Origin: Phenylobacterium sp.
GTDB lineage: Bacteria > Pseudomonadota > Alphaproteobacteria > Caulobacterales > Caulobacteraceae
DNA: 7,950 nt
Assembly (NCBI GenBank): GCA_028698405.1
Contig: JAQVDF010000065.1
Location: 1-7,950 of the forward strand
Reading direction: 5' to 3'
Under the pieces are notes generated by a model. It was given only the letters and a program-made list of their open reading frames with translations. It was not told the origin of the DNA and searched no databases. This document shows, piece by piece, positions 6,382-7,950 of this stretch (positions are counted from its first letter, which is position 1; every line of letters begins with the position of its first letter). The translations under genes were made by a program, and so were the position numbers.

Positions 6382-6606
6382 ATGAACGCCCACGACCGCG
6401 AGCTCTCCGCCGGCGAAATCGCCTCCGTCCACTACGGCGACGGCGAGTTCGTCGTGCTGCGCGCGGGCCGCTACGTGATCTGCGCCGTCAGCGGCGTGAA
6501 GATCCCGCTCGAAGCCCTCCGCTACTGGAACCCGGCCACCCAGGAGGCCTACGCCGGCCCGGCCGAGGCGCTCCAGCGCTGGAAGGAACTGAACGCCAAG
6601 GCGTAA
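6382..6606 (+). CDS. DUF2093 domain protein
   Basis: A 74-residue protein of the DUF2093 family, a short conserved alphaproteobacterial protein of unknown function. The conserved core is visible as VLRAGRYVICAVSG (26-39), then KIPLEALRYWNP (41-52) and the downstream QEAYAGP (54-60). It has no signal peptide or membrane segment, so it is probably cytosolic. It lies 28 bp after xseA on the same strand, with a purine-rich GGAAGGA about 14 nt before ATG, and is probably translated from the xseA transcript. This pairing suggests a link to DNA repair, but that is inference. Identification is by resemblance to the family. Confidence 0.85.
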   Translation: MNAHDRELSAGEIASVHYGDGEFVVLRAGRYVICAVSGVKIPLEALRYWNPATQEAYAGPAEALQRWKELNAKA

Positions 6607-6614
6607 GCCCCTCC

Positions 6615-6639
6615 CTCTCCCGGCGAATGACGGGACGAG
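6615..6639. terminator. Possible weak terminator between convergent genes
   Basis: TCCCG (6618-6622) pairs with CGGGA (6631-6635), and flanking CTC/GAG can extend the stem past a bulged base. There is no T run on either strand. It sits in the 51-bp gap between the DUF2093 gene and the convergent acyltransferase gene. A GAGTC (GANTC) site is at 6641-6645. Confidence 0.3.
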
Positions 6640-6657
6640 CGAGTCCAGAAGACGCGG

Positions 6658-7581
6658 CTAAGCCGCCGCCCTGGCCTTCTTGTAGATCTCGTTCGGCCAG
6701 CGCTTGTGGACCCACCACCATTCGTGGGGGCGTTCGCGGATGCGCTCTTCCATGAAGGCGTTGACCCTCCGCACGGCGGTTTCGAGGTCGACGGAGCGGT
6801 CGCCGGTGTCGGCGAGGTGGATCGGCTCGTGCACGACCACCCGAAACCGCGCCCCCTTGGTCCGCTGGACGCTCATCGGCTGCAGCGGGGCGCCGAACCT
6901 GAGCGCGAACTTGGACGGCCCCGGCGCGGTATGGGCCAGGTGGCCGAAGAAGGGCGCAGCGATCCCGCCGTTGAACTTCTGGTCGTTCATCAGCGCCACG
7001 GACTCGCCGCGGGCCATGGCCTTGATGATGTCGCGCGCGCCTTCTTCGCCCTTGGGGGCGAAGTCGCGCACCCCGTAGCGCCAGCGGCTCTTTCGGAAGC
7101 GCTTCTCGATGTAGGGGTTGTTGGCCGCGCGGTAGGTGATCTGGCACTTCACGCCGGAGTTCACGATCACCGCGCTCATCACCTCCATGTTGGAGAAGTG
7201 GCCGGAGATGAACACCACCGGCCCGGCCCCGGCGGCGATCTCGGCCAGCCGCTCGGCGCCGACGATCTCCACCCGCGAGGGATCGTTGATGATCCTGTCC
7301 AGGATCGGGTGTTCGACGAAGAACCGGCCCAGGCTTTCCCACTGATCGGCGATCAGCCGCGCCCGCTGGTCCGCCGGCAGGTTCGGGAACACCAGCTCGA
7401 GGTTGCGCTCGACCACGCGCTGGGTGCTGGTCAGCGGCCCCAGCGTCTTCACCAGCCAGCCGCCGAAGTCGGAGGCCGCGTCCACGGGCAACAGCCGGAT
7501 CAGCCCCACGAACAGGTCGAACGCCAGCGCTTCGAGACGCCAGAGGAGGTGCTGGGCAAGGGACGCGCGCGGTTCGGCCAT
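6658..7581 (-). CDS. LpxL/HtrB-family lipid A acyltransferase
   Basis: A 307-residue protein of the lauroyl/myristoyl acyltransferase family, the normal length. Members sit at the inner face of the inner membrane and add a secondary acyl chain from acyl-ACP to Kdo-lipid A. An N-terminal hydrophobic helix covers about 18-32. The catalytic HX4E motif is GHFSNMEV, with His128 and Glu133. Further family features are YRAANNPYIEK at 150-160, LMNDQKFNGGIAAPFFG at 197-213, GPSKFALRFGAPLQP at 221-235 and the C-terminal HEWWWVHKRWP ending at 296. ATG 7581 gives the full family N-terminus, with AGGGG 3 nt upstream. It is convergent with the DUF2093 gene and divergent from the XRE gene. Which acyl chain or position it serves cannot be told; a broader lysophospholipid acyltransferase role is the alternative. 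Confidence 0.92.
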   Translation of the reverse strand: MAEPRASLAQHLLWRLEALAFDLFVGLIRLLPVDAASDFGGWLVKTLGPLTSTQRVVERNLELVFPNLPADQRARLIADQWESLGRFFVEHPILDRIINDPSRVEIVGAERLAEIAAGAGPVVFISGHFSNMEVMSAVIVNSGVKCQITYRAANNPYIEKRFRKSRWRYGVRDFAPKGEEGARDIIKAMARGESVALMNDQKFNGGIAAPFFGHLAHTAPGPSKFALRFGAPLQPMSVQRTKGARFRVVVHEPIHLADTGDRSVDLETAVRRVNAFMEERIRERPHEWWWVHKRWPNEIYKKARAAA

Positions 7582-7665
7582 CGGCCCCTAGGTGGCGCCG
7601 CTTGATGCGCTGTGCAACGCGAACCGCGCTCGCGTGGCGCGCGACTTGCCGCCCAAAGCCCGGAG

Positions 7666-7682
7666 CGTCCCAGATTGGGACG
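7666..7682. promoter_or_regulatory. 17-bp palindrome, candidate operator
   Basis: CGTCCCA, GAT, TGGGACG is a perfect 7-bp inverted repeat with a 3-bp centre. It ends 19 bp before the XRE-family start codon and about 85 bp before the divergent acyltransferase start. Its size and symmetry suit a dimeric helix-turn-helix regulator, so autoregulation is a reasonable inference. As RNA it could form only a short hairpin with no T run after it, so a terminator is less likely. Confidence 0.5.
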
Positions 7683-7701
7683 AGGGCAGGGAAGTCACGG
7701 T

Positions 7702-7950
7702 ATGCGTCCGAAGACCATGGGCAACGAGATCGACATCCACCTGGGCAAGCGGCTGCGCCGGCGCCGGCGCCTGCTCGGCCTGACCCAGCAGCAACTGGCG
7801 GGCGCCTGCGGCGTCCGCTTCCAGCAGATCCAGAAATACGAGTGCGGCGCCAACCGCATCTCCGCTGCGCGGCTGTGGCAGCTTTCCGAAGCGCTGCAGG
7901 TGCCGGTGGCCTATTTCTACGACGGGCTGTCCGACCAGCAGCGCGGTCTC
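7702..7950 (+). CDS. XRE-family helix-turn-helix regulator, N-terminal part (runs off right edge)
   Basis: The plus-strand frame from ATG 7702 stays open for 83 codons to the window end. MRPKTMGNEIDIHLGKRLRR leads into an XRE/Cro-type helix-turn-helix at about 28-48 (TQQQLAGACGVRFQQIQKYE), then RISAARLWQLSEALQVPVAYFYDG. The GKRLRRRR start, FQQIQKYE recognition helix and PVAYFYDG end are typical of the alphaproteobacterial group that includes Rhizobium PhrR/PraR-like regulators. AGGGAAG lies about 8 nt before ATG 7702; an in-frame ATG at 7717 has no such site. It is divergent from the acyltransferase gene across 120 bp. The C-terminal part is not visible, so subgroup and target are uncertain. 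Confidence 0.88.
   Translation, partial: MRPKTMGNEIDIHLGKRLRRRRRLLGLTQQQLAGACGVRFQQIQKYECGANRISAARLWQLSEALQVPVAYFYDGLSDQQRGL

Noticed and set aside
4179..6383. 734-residue minus-strand frame antisense to gcrA and xseA
   Set aside because: It is a shadow of two well-recognised genes; its Gly/Arg/His/Ala-rich make-up without domains is typical of GC-rich antisense frames.
6706..7605. 299-residue plus-strand frame antisense to the acyltransferase
   Set aside because: The minus strand encodes a complete acyltransferase with its catalytic motif; the plus frame has no recognisable domain.
7582..7620. TTGCAC on the minus strand as promoter of the acyltransferase gene
   Set aside because: A -35-like box is present, but no acceptable -10 box follows at normal spacing, so I do not call a promoter.
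1..7950. tRNA or rRNA genes, CRISPR arrays, insertion sequences, phage or defence genes
   Set aside because: No tandem repeats with spacers, transposase-like proteins, terminal inverted repeats or structured RNA genes were seen; all sizeable frames are explained by core genes.

Overview
The window is about 70% G+C by eye and looks like chromosomal core sequence from an alphaproteobacterium of the order Caulobacterales (Caulobacter or Phenylobacterium type). The strongest evidence is a full-length gcrA, the cell-cycle regulator gene largely confined to Alphaproteobacteria. The DUF2093 gene directly after xseA and the argD-argF-hslO order agree with this. Genus and species cannot be fixed from the sequence alone.

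Left third (1-2637), all minus strand: argD, argF and the start of hslO read in one direction with gaps of about 70 bp and look like one transcription unit. It would be driven by a candidate promoter at 2701-2729 with a perfect TTGACA box. argD and argF supply two steps of ornithine/arginine synthesis; hslO is the redox chaperone Hsp33, cut by the window edge. A small hairpin with identical arms lies 26-28 nt before both the argD and argF start codons.

Middle (2830-4784): a plus-strand SpoIIAA/STAS-like protein gene converges on a minus-strand ABC-2 type permease gene, with a palindrome at the junction. The permease is divergent from gcrA across a 224-bp region. That region holds a DnaA-box-like site, a CtrA-like pair of half-sites and an 11-bp inverted repeat, as expected for a cell-cycle controlled promoter. 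gcrA ends in a strong intrinsic terminator.

Right third (4785-7950): xseA (exonuclease VII large subunit), possibly leaderless, is followed 28 bp later by a DUF2093 gene. These converge on a minus-strand LpxL/HtrB-type lipid A acyltransferase gene. That gene is divergent from an XRE-family regulator cut by the right edge, with a perfect 17-bp palindrome between them.

No mobile element, CRISPR array, RNA gene or defence locus is seen, and no stretch over 300 bp lacks a gene. I find no clearly novel system. The points worth a second look are regulatory: the arg leader hairpins, the gcrA control region, the XRE palindrome, and the clamp-binding-like C-terminus of XseA.
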